This document shows, piece by piece, positions 34,528-44,937 of a stretch of DNA of 64,000 nucleotides (positions within the stretch are counted from its first letter, which is position 1; every line of letters begins with the position of its first letter). The notes under the pieces were generated by a model, which worked only from the letters and a program-made list of their open reading frames with translations, was not told the origin of the DNA and searched no databases. The stretch covers positions 62,001-126,000 of the forward strand of contig CAZXIJ010000003.1 of NCBI GenBank assembly GCA_964640725.1. The letters are read 5' to 3'. Source of the stretch: CALHVX01 sp964640725. GTDB taxonomy: Bacteria; Pseudomonadota; Gammaproteobacteria; Pseudomonadales; Azotimanducaceae. The translations under genes and the position numbers were made by a program.

Positions 34528-36130
34528 ATTTACTGAGGAGCTGCACCGCCGACGCTCTGAGCTGACCGTTGGCCTGCTGCGCATCTATGGCTACTACCGG
34601 GTCTTCGTTGGCCTGACCCTGCTGCTGCTGGCGACGCAAACCGCGGTCGCCACGCGCCTGGGCAGCCTCGAGCCCCACTGGTTCAGCGTCGGGGTATGGA
34701 TCTACACCGGGGCCAACCTGCTGTCGGTGCTGGTGTTGCAGCTGATTCCGACCCGGATCCTGGAGCGTCAGCTTCTCGCCTTCGCGCTGGTCTCTGTCGA
34801 TATCCTCGGGCTGGCCCTGCTCATGTACTTCAGCGGCGGCGTCGCCAGCGGCCTGGGCGGGCTGATTCTGATCGCGGTGGCGGTCGGGGCGATCATCGTC
34901 ACGGGGCGCCCTGCGACCCTGCTGGCCGCGATTGCGACCATTGCGGTGTTGTACGAAGAGTTCTACCTGAGCCTGGCCAGCTCCGGCGAAGACTACTTTC
35001 AGGCCGGCGTGCTGGGCATTCTGTATTTTCTGTTCTCGCTGACCATCGCGTCTTTTTCCCGCCGGTTGCGGGACAACGACCTGCGCGCCCTGACCCAGGC
35101 CACGGAGCTCGCCGACCTGGAGCGCATTAACCGGCAGATCGTGCAGCGCATGCGCACCGGCATCATTCTGGTCGACCCGGACAATCAGGTCCGTATGGCC
35201 AACAGCTCAGCCCTGAAGCTGCTGGCCATGTCCGACCAGGAGCATCTGGCCATCCTGCCCGAGGCGCTGGTCGAGCGCCTGAACCAGTGGCGGCAAAACA
35301 CCCAGTACCGCCCGTCGCCGTTCCAGTCTGCCTTTGACACGCCGGAGATCCGCATCAACTTCTTTCCCGTGCGCACCGGCGACCCGGCGGGCGATGTGAC
35401 GATCTTTATCGAGGACACCGGCGAGATTCAGCAGCAGGCCCAGCAACTCAAACTCCAGTCCCTGGCGCGCCTGTCCGGCTCCATTGCCCACGAGATCCGC
35501 AACCCGCTGTCAGCCATGGACCACGCCGCGCAGCTACTGCGGGAATCCGAGCACCTGGACCCGGGCGATCGTCGCTTGACAGAGATCATTCACAGCCACG
35601 CCCAGCGCATGAACGGCGTGGTCCAGAACGTGCTGGAGATGTCCCGACGCAAGCCGCCCATGCCCTCCCGGCTGCCGATGCGCGGCATGCTCGACGATTT
35701 TGTGACCACGTTCAAAGAGTCTGGGCACCCAGAGGCGATCATAGACGTTGAGGTTAATCCGCCTGATGCGGAGGTACGCGTGGATGTCAGCCAGCTGCAG
35801 CAGGTTCTGACGAACCTGGTCAGCAACGGCATTCGCTACAGCGAGCAGGAAACGGGAAGATCCTGGGTTGCCCTGTCTGGCGGGCAGGACGCACGCACCG
35901 ATCGCCCGTACCTGAATATTATCGATGAAGGACCAGGCGTCAGCGAAGAGCAGGCCGACAACCTGTTCGAACCGTTCTTCACGACAGAGAACAAGGGAAC
36001 CGGTCTGGGACTGTACATCTCGAAGGAGCTTTGCGAAGCCAACCAGTCACGGCTGAGCTACGAGCGCACCGAACAAGGCAGCAGCTGCTTTCGGATCAAC
36101 TTCGCACACCCGGACCGCATCACACACTGA
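34514..36130 (+). CDS. pilS: Type IV pilus sensor histidine kinase PilS
   Basis: A 538-residue membrane kinase. Six hydrophobic segments span residues ~25-180 (no large periplasmic domain, as in PilS), followed by a PAS-like domain (~205-310). The dimerisation domain carries the phosphorylated His326 in SGSIAHEIRNPLSAMDHAAQLL, and the ATPase domain has the N box LTNLVSNGIRYS, DEGPGV and GTGLGLYISKELCE. It controls pilin expression together with PilR, encoded 44 bases downstream. It overlaps the end of bamD by 14 bases. Confidence 0.95.
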   Translation: MPRAEFTEELHRRRSELTVGLLRIYGYYRVFVGLTLLLLATQTAVATRLGSLEPHWFSVGVWIYTGANLLSVLVLQLIPTRILERQLLAFALVSVDILGLALLMYFSGGVASGLGGLILIAVAVGAIIVTGRPATLLAAIATIAVLYEEFYLSLASSGEDYFQAGVLGILYFLFSLTIASFSRRLRDNDLRALTQATELADLERINRQIVQRMRTGIILVDPDNQVRMANSSALKLLAMSDQEHLAILPEALVERLNQWRQNTQYRPSPFQSAFDTPEIRINFFPVRTGDPAGDVTIFIEDTGEIQQQAQQLKLQSLARLSGSIAHEIRNPLSAMDHAAQLLRESEHLDPGDRRLTEIIHSHAQRMNGVVQNVLEMSRRKPPMPSRLPMRGMLDDFVTTFKESGHPEAIIDVEVNPPDAEVRVDVSQLQQVLTNLVSNGIRYSEQETGRSWVALSGGQDARTDRPYLNIIDEGPGVSEEQADNLFEPFFTTENKGTGLGLYISKELCEANQSRLSYERTEQGSSCFRINFAHPDRITH

Positions 36131-36174
36131 CTGCCTGCCGCCCTTCGGCAGCAGGTCGTTGAAAGGACATCAAC

Positions 36175-37581
36175 ATGCAGGCCAAACGCGCACTCATCGT
36201 CGATGACGAGCCCGACATCCGCGAGCTGCTGGAGATCACCCTCGGCCGCATGAACGTGGACACCAACGCCGCGCCCGACCTGGCCACGGCCCATTCGCTG
36301 CTGGCCGCCAACGACTACGACCTGTGCCTGACCGACCTGCAGCTGCCCGACGGCAACGGCATGGATCTGCTCGCCCATCTGGCTCAGGCCCAGCCCGAGC
36401 TGCCCGTGGCCGTCATCACGGCGTTCGGCAGCATGGACGCCGCCATCACGGCTCTCAAACACGGCGCCTTCGACTTTGTGCAGAAGCCGGTGGACCTGGA
36501 GCAGCTGCGGCAGATCGTTGATACCGCTCTCCGGGTCACCCGCGACTCCGACCCAAGCCCCGGCGCCACGGCGCTGATTGGCACGTCGGCGCCCATGGAA
36601 CGGCTGCGTGCGCAGATCGCGAAGCTGGCCCGGAGCCAGGCGCCCATCTACATCAGCGGCGAGAGCGGCTCGGGCAAGGAAGTTGCGGCGCGACTGATGC
36701 ACGAGCAAGGGCCGCGTGCCGATGGGCCCTTTGTGCCTGTGAACTGCGGCGCGATTCCCGGCGAGCTGATGGAAAGCGAGTTTTTCGGGCACGTCAAAGG
36801 CGCCTTCACCGGCGCCAACACCGACAAGGAAGGCCTGTTCCGCGCCGCCCAGGGGGGCACGCTGTTCCTGGACGAGGTCGCGGACCTGCCGCTGTCCATG
36901 CAGGTCAAACTGCTACGGGCCATTCAGGAGAAGGCCATTCGCAGCGTCGGTGCCCACGGCGAAGACCCGATTGACGTCCGCATCCTGTCCGCCACACACA
37001 AGGACCTCGCCAACGAGGTCACCGCCGGGCATTTTCGCCAGGATCTGTTCTACCGGCTCAACGTCATCGAGCTGCCGATTCCCAGTTTGCGGGACCGCGC
37101 TGACGACGTGCTGGCGCACGCTGCACACATCCTTGCCCGCCTGGCCCAGGACTACGACGCACCGGCACCGCAGCTCACCGACGCGGCGCAAGCGGCCCTG
37201 CGATCCTATGGCTTTCCGGGCAACGTGCGCGAACTGGAGAACATTCTCGAGCGCGCCTTCACGCTGTGCGACGGCGACAACATCGACGCCCATGATCTGC
37301 AGCTGAGTGGCCAGGACAGCGCCGTGGTGGTGCCGTTGCCAACCGCCTCCAGCGCCCCAGCTGCCGCGCCGGAGCCGGGCGCAGGTCTGGCGCCCGAACT
37401 CGAGGCGCACGAGAGCATCGCCGAAGGCATGTCGCTGGAAGCCCACCTGGAACAGATCGAGCGCAAACTGATTACCGAAGCGCTGGAAGCCACCCGCTGG
37501 AACAAAACCGCGGCGGCAAAGCAGTTGGGAATTACCTTTCGAGCGCTCCGCTATCGCCTGAAGAAACTCGAGCTGGAATAG
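36175..37581 (+). CDS. pilR: Sigma-54-dependent response regulator PilR
   Basis: A 468-residue NtrC-type activator. The receiver domain has phosphoacceptor Asp54 in CLTDLQLPDG. The AAA+ domain starts near 135 and shows Walker A GESGSGKE near 161, the sigma-54 contact loop GAFTGA near 208 and Walker B GTLFLDEVADLP. A C-terminal Fis-type helix-turn-helix (WNKTAAAKQLGITFRALRYRLKKL) closes the protein. AAGGAC precedes the ATG. In pseudomonads it activates the major pilin gene, which is not in this window. Confidence 0.96.
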   Translation: MQAKRALIVDDEPDIRELLEITLGRMNVDTNAAPDLATAHSLLAANDYDLCLTDLQLPDGNGMDLLAHLAQAQPELPVAVITAFGSMDAAITALKHGAFDFVQKPVDLEQLRQIVDTALRVTRDSDPSPGATALIGTSAPMERLRAQIAKLARSQAPIYISGESGSGKEVAARLMHEQGPRADGPFVPVNCGAIPGELMESEFFGHVKGAFTGANTDKEGLFRAAQGGTLFLDEVADLPLSMQVKLLRAIQEKAIRSVGAHGEDPIDVRILSATHKDLANEVTAGHFRQDLFYRLNVIELPIPSLRDRADDVLAHAAHILARLAQDYDAPAPQLTDAAQAALRSYGFPGNVRELENILERAFTLCDGDNIDAHDLQLSGQDSAVVVPLPTASSAPAAAPEPGAGLAPELEAHESIAEGMSLEAHLEQIERKLITEALEATRWNKTAAAKQLGITFRALRYRLKKLELE

Positions 37582-37732
37582 TCCGAGCAGGAAGCGTCCG
37601 AGCAGGAGCCGCTCGAACACTTCGACGCGGTTCCAGCTGCACGATCACTGGGGGCCCACCGGGCCATGAACGTACGCGCGCGAGCGCGACGGCCCCACAC
37701 TGGCCGTGCGAGCAAGGTCTCATGCTCGGGTC

Positions 37733-38317
37733 ATGGCCACATCTGCCCCATCGCCCCGCGGCGTTACCCTGGTCGAGCTGCTCGTCGCGCTGGCGTTGCT
37801 GACCGCCCTCTTCCGGCTGGCTTTGCCGGCGTTCAACGATCTGATTGCTCGGGAACAGGCTACTGCGGCCCTGAACCGGATGCTCGGCCTGGTGGCACAG
37901 GCACGAGCTTCAGCAGTCCGGCAGAACCGCGCTCTGGTGCTCTGCGCCAGCGACAGCACCGAAGCCGACGCACCCTGTGCCGGGCGTGATGACTGGCACC
38001 TGGGCACTCTGCTGTTCGCCGACCGCAACGGCGACGGCCGCTACGCGATCGGGGAACGCGCCGTACGCCGGGATAGCGGTTGGTCCGGGCCGGCGCGCGT
38101 GCGCTGGCGATCCTTCCGCAACCGCAGCTATCTGCGCTTTCGGCCCAACGGCATGACAGATTGGCAAAACGGCAGCTTTACCTGGTGTCCAGACGATCGG
38201 GACGCCAGCCTCGCCGTGCAGCTGGTGCTGAACGCCGGCGGCCGTGCCCGCAAGGCGCGGGACCAGGATGGCGACGGCATCGCCGAAGACAGCCAGGGTC
38301 GTCCCCTGGCGTGCTGA
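37733..38317 (+). CDS. fimT: FimT/GspH-family type IV pseudopilin
   Basis: A 194-residue minor pseudopilin. The prepilin peptidase site is PRG/VTLVELLVALALL, with Glu at +5 of the mature protein, near residue 9; Val rather than Phe at +1 is slightly unusual. A GspH-like domain follows (REQATAALNRMLGLVAQARASAVRQNRALVLCAS). The ATG at 37733 gives the usual short leader. It lies directly after pilR on the plus strand, where FimT is found in pseudomonads, but apart from the minus-strand pilin operon it converges with. Confidence 0.87.
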   Translation: MATSAPSPRGVTLVELLVALALLTALFRLALPAFNDLIAREQATAALNRMLGLVAQARASAVRQNRALVLCASDSTEADAPCAGRDDWHLGTLLFADRNGDGRYAIGERAVRRDSGWSGPARVRWRSFRNRSYLRFRPNGMTDWQNGSFTWCPDDRDASLAVQLVLNAGGRARKARDQDGDGIAEDSQGRPLAC

Positions 38318-38337
38318 ACGCGGCGGTGCGCCCGATA

Positions 38338-38706
38338 TCAGGTATCGTGATGGCGACGCGGGTTGGTTTCTTCTTCGAGCCGGTAAAGCTCACGCTGCCC
38401 GCCAGGCTTGGTCCGATAGTGCATGCGCACCACCATTCCCGGCCGCAGCATGGTCAGAGCGCCATAAGAATCGCCAATCTCGACCTGAATGTTGTGCGCT
38501 GCCCAGTAGCGCAGCCCATCGATGATCAGCGTGCCGCTATCGAAGTTGACCTGCTCGATCCGCCCGACATCGTGCGCCGGATTGGCACGGGCGCCAAACA
38601 CTGACTCCTGCGCCGTTGCCAGCTGCGTGAGCGCCAGCAGGCACAGACCGAGCATGATGCCGACCGATCGTCGGGCTCTGTTCGAGAAGGTTTGCGTAAA
38701 CGTCAT
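38338..38706 (-). CDS. PilY2-like small exported protein
   Basis: A 122-residue protein with a signal peptide (hydrophobic MLGLCLLALTQLATA, cleavage near ATA-Q) and a small beta-rich domain (GTLIIDGLRYWAAHNIQVEI...LRPGMVVRMHYRTK). It is the last gene of the minor pilin operon directly after pilY1, the position of pilY2 in Pseudomonas aeruginosa; sequence support is weak, so the name rests mainly on position. The ATG at 38706 has GGGAGA eight bases upstream. Confidence 0.6.
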   Translation of the reverse strand: MTFTQTFSNRARRSVGIMLGLCLLALTQLATAQESVFGARANPAHDVGRIEQVNFDSGTLIIDGLRYWAAHNIQVEIGDSYGALTMLRPGMVVRMHYRTKPGGQRELYRLEEETNPRRHHDT

Positions 38707-38720
38707 GGCCAAGTCTCCCG

Positions 38721-41700
38721 TTAATCTTCGTTGACCAGCTCGCTCCAGGACAGGCGCCCGGTGCGAGGATCGTTCACATCTTCGATCCGGAACGACACGG
38801 TGTCGTTACCGCCCGATACGAACAGGAAGTCCGTATCGCCGGTGCCGCCGAGTGTCGACAGATCCACCAGGGAGCCGTCGAGATCATTCTGGTTGAGCAA
38901 TACACCGCCAGCCTGCAGGCCGCTGCCCGTATCGACCAGGTCGCCCTCGTCCACCACGCCGTCGCGGTTGAAGTCGATCGTCGGGCTGGTTGCCACGCCG
39001 CCGGTTTCCGCCCGGAACAACAGAATCGCACCAGGCCGGGTACCGAAGCAGGAGGCCTGGCCCGTACTCGGGAGCACTGTCGAGGTAATGATATTGCCAT
39101 TGCGCACCAGGAACCGTCGAACGGCACGCTCGCCCGGGAACTGCGGATCTGGCGGGGCGTCGCCTGACGTATCGGTGTTCACCGAGCCGGAACTCGTGGT
39201 GGTTGCCCGGGGAAGATCCAGGTCGATGTACCAGCCGTAAACCCCTGCCAGCGCACCGACATCAGTCCGGTAATTCACCGCCAGGTTAGAAGGCACGCGC
39301 CGGGTCTGGGCCGGAGAAACCGTGTCATCGACGATGTTCTCCAGCGTCTGTTCGACCATTCGTACTGATTTGCTGTTCGACGCCGCAGTCGCAGCGGCGT
39401 TGCCGGTACCGATATCCCAAAGCCCGTAAATGCTCTGAATGGAGGCATCGCTGGCATCGTCGTCAGTGACGTAGCTGCCGGTACCGAAGGTAATCAGGAA
39501 GCCATCCTGCGTCGGGTGCGGAAGCACCAGCGGACGCTCCAGAATCGGCTGTCGTGTCACCGTGGTGCCGTCATCGTAGCTGGCAGTGAACAGCAGAACG
39601 GCTTTCCAGTTGTCCGGATCGCTGTCGCGCAGATCGAAGCGGTACAGATTGCCCAGCCGATCGCCGGCGTAGACCAGATCCACCGTGCCGTTCAGATCTT
39701 CGTCAACCGCCGTGGGGCTGCCAAGACCGTTGGGATAGCCAATCAGCTCTGCCGGCTCGGTGATCGGCACACCACGGTCGGTGCTGATCTTGACGAAGTC
39801 GTCAGCGCCGTCCCAGCCGTCCAGCCCTTTATCGACAAACAAAACAAACAGCTTCGCGATGCCTGCCGTGCTGTTCGGGCCGTTGCCAAAGAGCGCGATC
39901 CAGGATTTCTCGCCGCCGTCTTCGGCATTGCTCATGGCCAGGGTCGGCAGAGACAGGGAGTAGCCCAGATCCCTGACAGGCTGGCCGTCCGGATCGGTAA
40001 TCGCGTCAACCGCGCCGCCCAGCGGGGTGCCGTCACTTTCCAGCGGGTAAGTGTCGTCTTCTTCTGTGAATTCCCACAGCACCGCATTGGCCGCGTTGGA
40101 ATTCGTGTTGAACGCCGACGCCGGATTGGTCACGTTCAGGGCGTAGTAACCCTTGCCGCCCGCACCCAGACCGCCGATGAGCACGGTGTTCCAGGTCTTG
40201 GTCGTGGCGCCGATCCGGCCCTTGATGAACGCATCGTTGATGCGCGGCGTAAGGTCAACGTAGTAGTTGTGGGAGTAGAAGGGATCGGCCAACTCGCTGG
40301 CTTCGCTGGCGAAGCGCGCCGTGCCGTCGATGAAGACATTCGGCACATAGCCGAACAACTCTTCGCCGGTTGCTGCCGCGAAGCCGTGCAGAATGCCGTC
40401 GTTCGCGCCGACGTAAACCATCGAGGTGCGGGTGCTCTGAGTTTCCCGGAAATCCGAGTACAAATTGCCCGTACCGGTGGGGTACGGCGCCTGATCGCGG
40501 TTAAAGCCGCGCGGCTCGCCGACGAATACCGGGCTCGAGTGCACGATGTCACCCAGCAGTTTCGCGGAGTCGCGGTCACGGAACGTGCCGCCATTATCGC
40601 TCTCGGCGGATTGATCACCACGCATCCATAGCAGCTGCGCTGCGGACAGGCCGGTGAGCTGCTCGGGATTGAGCTGCGCGCTGTCGAACTCAATGCCATC
40701 CCGGGCGACCGCATCAAAGGTCACAAGACGCCGGGCCGAAGCCAGCTTGTTCGCTGGGTCCAGCTGCTCTGACGCGAGCCAGGTCGGCGACGTGGCCAGC
40801 ACGCCGTCTGCGTCAACCTCTGTTGCGGTCAGTTCGCCGGTGCTGTCCTCAAGGTCATAAAAACCGCGGTAGAGCAATGTGCCGTCCCGCAGCGAAGTGC
40901 TGTTGAACGAGGCTGCCGAGGTTGAAGACTGCGCATCGCTGAACTCGTCAAAGGCATCCTGCACCGCATTGCGCAGATCGACGGAGTTTCTGGCACTCAG
41001 GAACTCGCCTCGGCCATTCACTGCCGCGTGCAGCATATCGTCGATCTTGGCGGCATCGCTGCTGAGCGGATCGGGCCAGACATAAGTCGTTGTCGTTGGG
41101 TCCGACGGAACGGCATTGGGGTCCAGGCTGCCTTCTACCCCAAATGCGATGGTGAAGGTCTTCATGTGCTGGTGCATGCGGTCGCCATCGGCAAACGCGC
41201 CGGTGACCCGGGCGGCACGGTCACGAGATGTGGGCACAACACGATCTTCCAGGGTCGTGTGCAGGTCGGTCTTGTAGTAGAACATTGCCGTGTCGGCCAG
41301 CGTATCCGCTCGACCGTCGGCGTACAGGCCGCCGTCCCAGGGATTGCCAATCGCATCGGCGTCCTGGTCTCCGGCGACGCCAGCGGCGCCGTTCCAGAAG
41401 CCGTCCGAGAACAGCAGCGTAAAGTTTTGCTGGCAGGTGCCGTCAGGTGCCGGCAAAACCGGGCAAGTGCGTCCGGCATCGCTGCAGGAGTAAATCTCGC
41501 CCGCACGCTCCAGCGCGTCGCGCAGCGGCGTGCCGCTCACAGAGTTCACGCCAAACGCCGCGTCGTACAGAATCTTCTTCTGGCCTTCAGACACCAGGTC
41601 GTTCATTTGCTCCACGTCGACGGAGGCCCGCTGGTTCAGGGTCTCGTAGCCCACTCGCAGGTCGTTCACGTTTTCCAGCACGCTGGCGACAGCAGATTTG

Positions 41701-44700
41701 GCCACGTACTCGCGCTTGCGGTAGTACTGAAACCAGTTCGCGAAGTTTTGCAGCTCTTCCGTGTACGTGCACTGATAGGGATTCGCGCAGTCTGTCCGCG
41801 CCTCGCCCCCGGCATAGAAACCGGACGCGGGACCGACACAGTTCGTCGCCGTCGGCGCGCAAATCTCCACCAGACCTTCGATCGCGGCCTGGCCGCCCAC
41901 CGGTTCCGTCAAGTTGTCGTCCCAGTCCGGCGAGTCCGTCGCGCTGCTGGTGTAGTAGTGCGGCAGATAGGTCGTGTTCCAGATGCTGAACACATTGCCG
42001 CCATTCACATCCCAGATCGGAATCAGATAGGAAATGTAGGTGATCTCGTCCAGCAGGCTGATCGTGTTGGTTGAGTCGATAGGATCCAGGCGTACCGCCG
42101 TGGGGGTTGCATCTGCAAACGCGACATTGGCGCTGTCAAAGCCCACCCAGGGGACGTACCGCAGCTCCGGATTGTAGTAAGTCGCATTGAAATCCGAGTT
42201 GTACACTCGCCAGGCGCCAAACTGGTTGCCGTCAAAATTGGTATCGCTGCGCAACGTTTCTTCTGTTACGGCCGACAGCCCGCTGAAGAAAAAGTCCAGA
42301 TAGCTGTTGTTGGCGAGGGGATACAGGTAGGTGTAGCTAATAGACTGGACGTTGCTGGTAGCGATGTCTTCATTAGACAGTCGGATGACGCCGTCGTTGG
42401 CCGTGCCCTGCGTGGTGATGTTCCAGTCCATTGAACCGGAATCGTCCATCATGATCAGCACGTTAGGAGTCACGCCGTTCGCCTGTTCCAGCGGGGTCGT
42501 GGCCAGATCGAAGGTCACAGCGACTTCGCCTGGTGCCGGCGGCGTTGCCGCAGCGGGTTCCTGCGCGACGACGATGCGGACGGTGTTGATCGCCGCGCTC
42601 GAGTCCAGCTCGTCCTGTATCTGGTAGGTAAAGGTCGTCTCGCCTTCGAAATTTGTGGGCGGGGTGTAGCTAAAGGTGCCGTCGCTGGCAAAGCTGAAGG
42701 AACCGCCAGCATCTGGCGTACTCAGGATCGTTGCGGTAATGGTGCCGCCCACGGGGCTACCCGTATCCGGATCGATCGTCGAGTGCTCCAGATCGTAAGC
42801 ATCCCGAATCAGCGCGTTGTTGCTGTCAATCGCCAGGGTTTCGTTCGTAAACATGGTGAAGGTGCGATCACCGCCCACAGGTTCCGGTGGGTCGTTCTGC
42901 GCTGTAACCGTCACCGTGACCGTCGCCAGGATACTGACCTCACCGGGTGTGCTTTGATCAGGCAGGCAGCAATCCTGAATGGAATAGGTAAAGGTGTCGA
43001 CCCCGACAAAGTTGTCCTCAGGCTCGTACTGAATCTGATTGCCAACAATAGTGACCGTACCGTCGGGATCGTTCACGATATCGCCGACCTGGTTCAGGTA
43101 GCGGAAGTCGCTGCTGGAATCGCTGAAACCGCCGCTACCAGCGCTGAAAACTGTCGCCGGCGCGTCGGCCTGGAAGTCGTTTGCCAGCACGTCGATCAGT
43201 ATCGGGCCACCGTCTTCCACCATGGTCACTGCGTCATCTGCAGGAACCGGGATATCGTTCACGAAGGCCACAATGACCGTAAAGGTATCGGTGACCCTGG
43301 CTTCACCGTCGTCGGCCTCGACAACAATCGTCGCAGTGCCGTTGGCATCCGGCGCTACCTCGATTTTGAGGCTGTCGCCACTGATGCTCAGGTCGCCGAA
43401 CAGCGCAGCATTGCTGTTGGAGACGATCGAGTAAGCCAGCAGATCGCCGTTGGTCAGGATATCGACATCGCCGAACACGTTGGTCAGATCCCGGAACTGT
43501 GCCGGCGCGTCTTCCGGCAGGTTCAGCGTGCCGATCGCGTTTTCGACCGTAGGCGGGTCATTGACCGGATTGACGGTCAGGCTGAAGCTGTCTTGAGCCG
43601 TGGCACCGGCTGCGTCCGTTGCGGTCACCACAACGTTCGCTGCGCCGTTGGCGTTCTCGGCCAGGGTGAAGTTGATCTGGCTGCCGCCGGCGACGCTGGC
43701 AGAATCAAACAGAGAAGGATCTGACGTCGTAAAGGTATAGGTCAGGGAATCGCCGTTGGTCGCGATATCGGCGTCGTCAAAGGCGCCGGTCAGATCGGCC
43801 GCTACCGAGCCCCCATCTTCGTCAAATACCAGGTCCGGCAGGGACGAGACCAGGACTGGGGTGTCGTTGATCGCGGTGACGTTCACTACCACGGTCACAC
43901 TCACGGGCGCTGCCTGCCCATCGTCGGCCTCGACGACAAAGCTGACCGTGCCGTTGGCTTCCGGCTCCAGGTTGGCGCGCAGTTCCAGGCCAACGATGGT
44001 CTCGCTGCCCGACACCGTCACCGGGTCGCCGCCGATGCTGGCAATGCTCAGCGCCAGGGCGCTGTCGATGTCTTCGAAGACACCGGCGAGACTCACCCGG
44101 ATGTCGCTGTCCTCATTGACCGTCGTGGGCACCGGGGCGGCCACAACGGTGGGCGGATCGTTCACCGGGTTCACGTTCACCTGGAAGACGATGCTGTTGC
44201 CCTGCGAGTCCGTGTTGCTCGCGGTATCGATCGCGGTGGCTTCGAAGGTGAGCGTGCCGTTGCCGTTGGCGTTCGGCGGCGGCGTTACCGCAACGCTGCC
44301 GAGGGAGCCGGCCGGGAGCAGCCAGACACCGCCCCCTTCATCTGTACCGCCGGTGACCACAGAGCCGGCCGGGACGTTACGCAGCCGGGCCTCGATGGTT
44401 TCCGAGCCGTCCACGTCGGTCGCCGCTGCCGCCAGGCTCAGAGCGATGGACGTGTCTTCGTCACCGCTCACGTTGCCAGCGCTGACGGACGGGTTGTCCG
44501 CCACGGCCAGCATGTCCAGAGTGACCGTCGCCGTCGCGCGATCCGCACAGTAGCCCGGATTGGGCGGAGCCGGATTCAGGCAAGCAGGGTCCGTTGGCCG
44601 AATGGTATAGGTAAACGCGTCCGGGCCGGCATAGTCCCCGTCCGGAGTGAAGGTAAAGTTGCCGCCCAGGTCGAAGGTGACGCTGCCGTTGGTCGGCTGC

Positions 44701-44927
44701 GTGAACGACTCCACATTGAAAGTCCCGGGATTTTGCGAATCATTGCCGAACACGTTGCGCGTGAGCGACGTGTCTTCGCTGCCGACAAAGCTGTCGTCCC
44801 CCGCGTTAATGGCCGCCAGGGCCAGTGTTGGCAGCGCCAGCACCGCCCACAGCGCCCGTTGCGCCAGCTGCATGCCCAGGGGCCTGGACCGATCTCTCTG
44901 ACCGGCATGAAATGCTGCTTTGCCCAT
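38721..44927 (-). CDS. pilY1: PilY1-type pilus tip adhesin with cadherin-like N-terminal half
   Basis: A 2068-residue exported protein. After a signal peptide (MQLAQRALWAVLALPTLALA), residues ~45-805 are tandem cadherin/Ig-like modules marked by repeated NPVNDPPTV and DEDG/NEDS motifs. A von Willebrand A domain begins near 815 with the MIDAS motif DDSGSM near 826. The C-terminal half is the PilY1 beta-propeller (SPVFVGEPRGF, VYVGANDGILHGFAAATGEELFGYVPN) with Ca-binding loops DEDLNGTVD and DFNRDGVVDEGD. PilY1 sits at the pilus tip, primes assembly with minor pilins and acts in adhesion and surface sensing. The family is usually about 1000-1200 residues, so this one is nearly doubled. AGGAGAAC precedes the ATG. 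Fourth-from-last step of the operon, after pilX. Confidence 0.93.
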   Translation of the reverse strand: MGKAAFHAGQRDRSRPLGMQLAQRALWAVLALPTLALAAINAGDDSFVGSEDTSLTRNVFGNDSQNPGTFNVESFTQPTNGSVTFDLGGNFTFTPDGDYAGPDAFTYTIRPTDPACLNPAPPNPGYCADRATATVTLDMLAVADNPSVSAGNVSGDEDTSIALSLAAAATDVDGSETIEARLRNVPAGSVVTGGTDEGGGVWLLPAGSLGSVAVTPPPNANGNGTLTFEATAIDTASNTDSQGNSIVFQVNVNPVNDPPTVVAAPVPTTVNEDSDIRVSLAGVFEDIDSALALSIASIGGDPVTVSGSETIVGLELRANLEPEANGTVSFVVEADDGQAAPVSVTVVVNVTAINDTPVLVSSLPDLVFDEDGGSVAADLTGAFDDADIATNGDSLTYTFTTSDPSLFDSASVAGGSQINFTLAENANGAANVVVTATDAAGATAQDSFSLTVNPVNDPPTVENAIGTLNLPEDAPAQFRDLTNVFGDVDILTNGDLLAYSIVSNSNAALFGDLSISGDSLKIEVAPDANGTATIVVEADDGEARVTDTFTVIVAFVNDIPVPADDAVTMVEDGGPILIDVLANDFQADAPATVFSAGSGGFSDSSSDFRYLNQVGDIVNDPDGTVTIVGNQIQYEPEDNFVGVDTFTYSIQDCCLPDQSTPGEVSILATVTVTVTAQNDPPEPVGGDRTFTMFTNETLAIDSNNALIRDAYDLEHSTIDPDTGSPVGGTITATILSTPDAGGSFSFASDGTFSYTPPTNFEGETTFTYQIQDELDSSAAINTVRIVVAQEPAAATPPAPGEVAVTFDLATTPLEQANGVTPNVLIMMDDSGSMDWNITTQGTANDGVIRLSNEDIATSNVQSISYTYLYPLANNSYLDFFFSGLSAVTEETLRSDTNFDGNQFGAWRVYNSDFNATYYNPELRYVPWVGFDSANVAFADATPTAVRLDPIDSTNTISLLDEITYISYLIPIWDVNGGNVFSIWNTTYLPHYYTSSATDSPDWDDNLTEPVGGQAAIEGLVEICAPTATNCVGPASGFYAGGEARTDCANPYQCTYTEELQNFANWFQYYRKREYVAKSAVASVLENVNDLRVGYETLNQRASVDVEQMNDLVSEGQKKILYDAAFGVNSVSGTPLRDALERAGEIYSCSDAGRTCPVLPAPDGTCQQNFTLLFSDGFWNGAAGVAGDQDADAIGNPWDGGLYADGRADTLADTAMFYYKTDLHTTLEDRVVPTSRDRAARVTGAFADGDRMHQHMKTFTIAFGVEGSLDPNAVPSDPTTTTYVWPDPLSSDAAKIDDMLHAAVNGRGEFLSARNSVDLRNAVQDAFDEFSDAQSSTSAASFNSTSLRDGTLLYRGFYDLEDSTGELTATEVDADGVLATSPTWLASEQLDPANKLASARRLVTFDAVARDGIEFDSAQLNPEQLTGLSAAQLLWMRGDQSAESDNGGTFRDRDSAKLLGDIVHSSPVFVGEPRGFNRDQAPYPTGTGNLYSDFRETQSTRTSMVYVGANDGILHGFAAATGEELFGYVPNVFIDGTARFASEASELADPFYSHNYYVDLTPRINDAFIKGRIGATTKTWNTVLIGGLGAGGKGYYALNVTNPASAFNTNSNAANAVLWEFTEEDDTYPLESDGTPLGGAVDAITDPDGQPVRDLGYSLSLPTLAMSNAEDGGEKSWIALFGNGPNSTAGIAKLFVLFVDKGLDGWDGADDFVKISTDRGVPITEPAELIGYPNGLGSPTAVDEDLNGTVDLVYAGDRLGNLYRFDLRDSDPDNWKAVLLFTASYDDGTTVTRQPILERPLVLPHPTQDGFLITFGTGSYVTDDDASDASIQSIYGLWDIGTGNAAATAASNSKSVRMVEQTLENIVDDTVSPAQTRRVPSNLAVNYRTDVGALAGVYGWYIDLDLPRATTTSSGSVNTDTSGDAPPDPQFPGERAVRRFLVRNGNIITSTVLPSTGQASCFGTRPGAILLFRAETGGVATSPTIDFNRDGVVDEGDLVDTGSGLQAGGVLLNQNDLDGSLVDLSTLGGTGDTDFLFVSGGNDTVSFRIEDVNDPRTGRLSWSELVNED

Positions 44928-44937
44928 CAGTGTTCTC

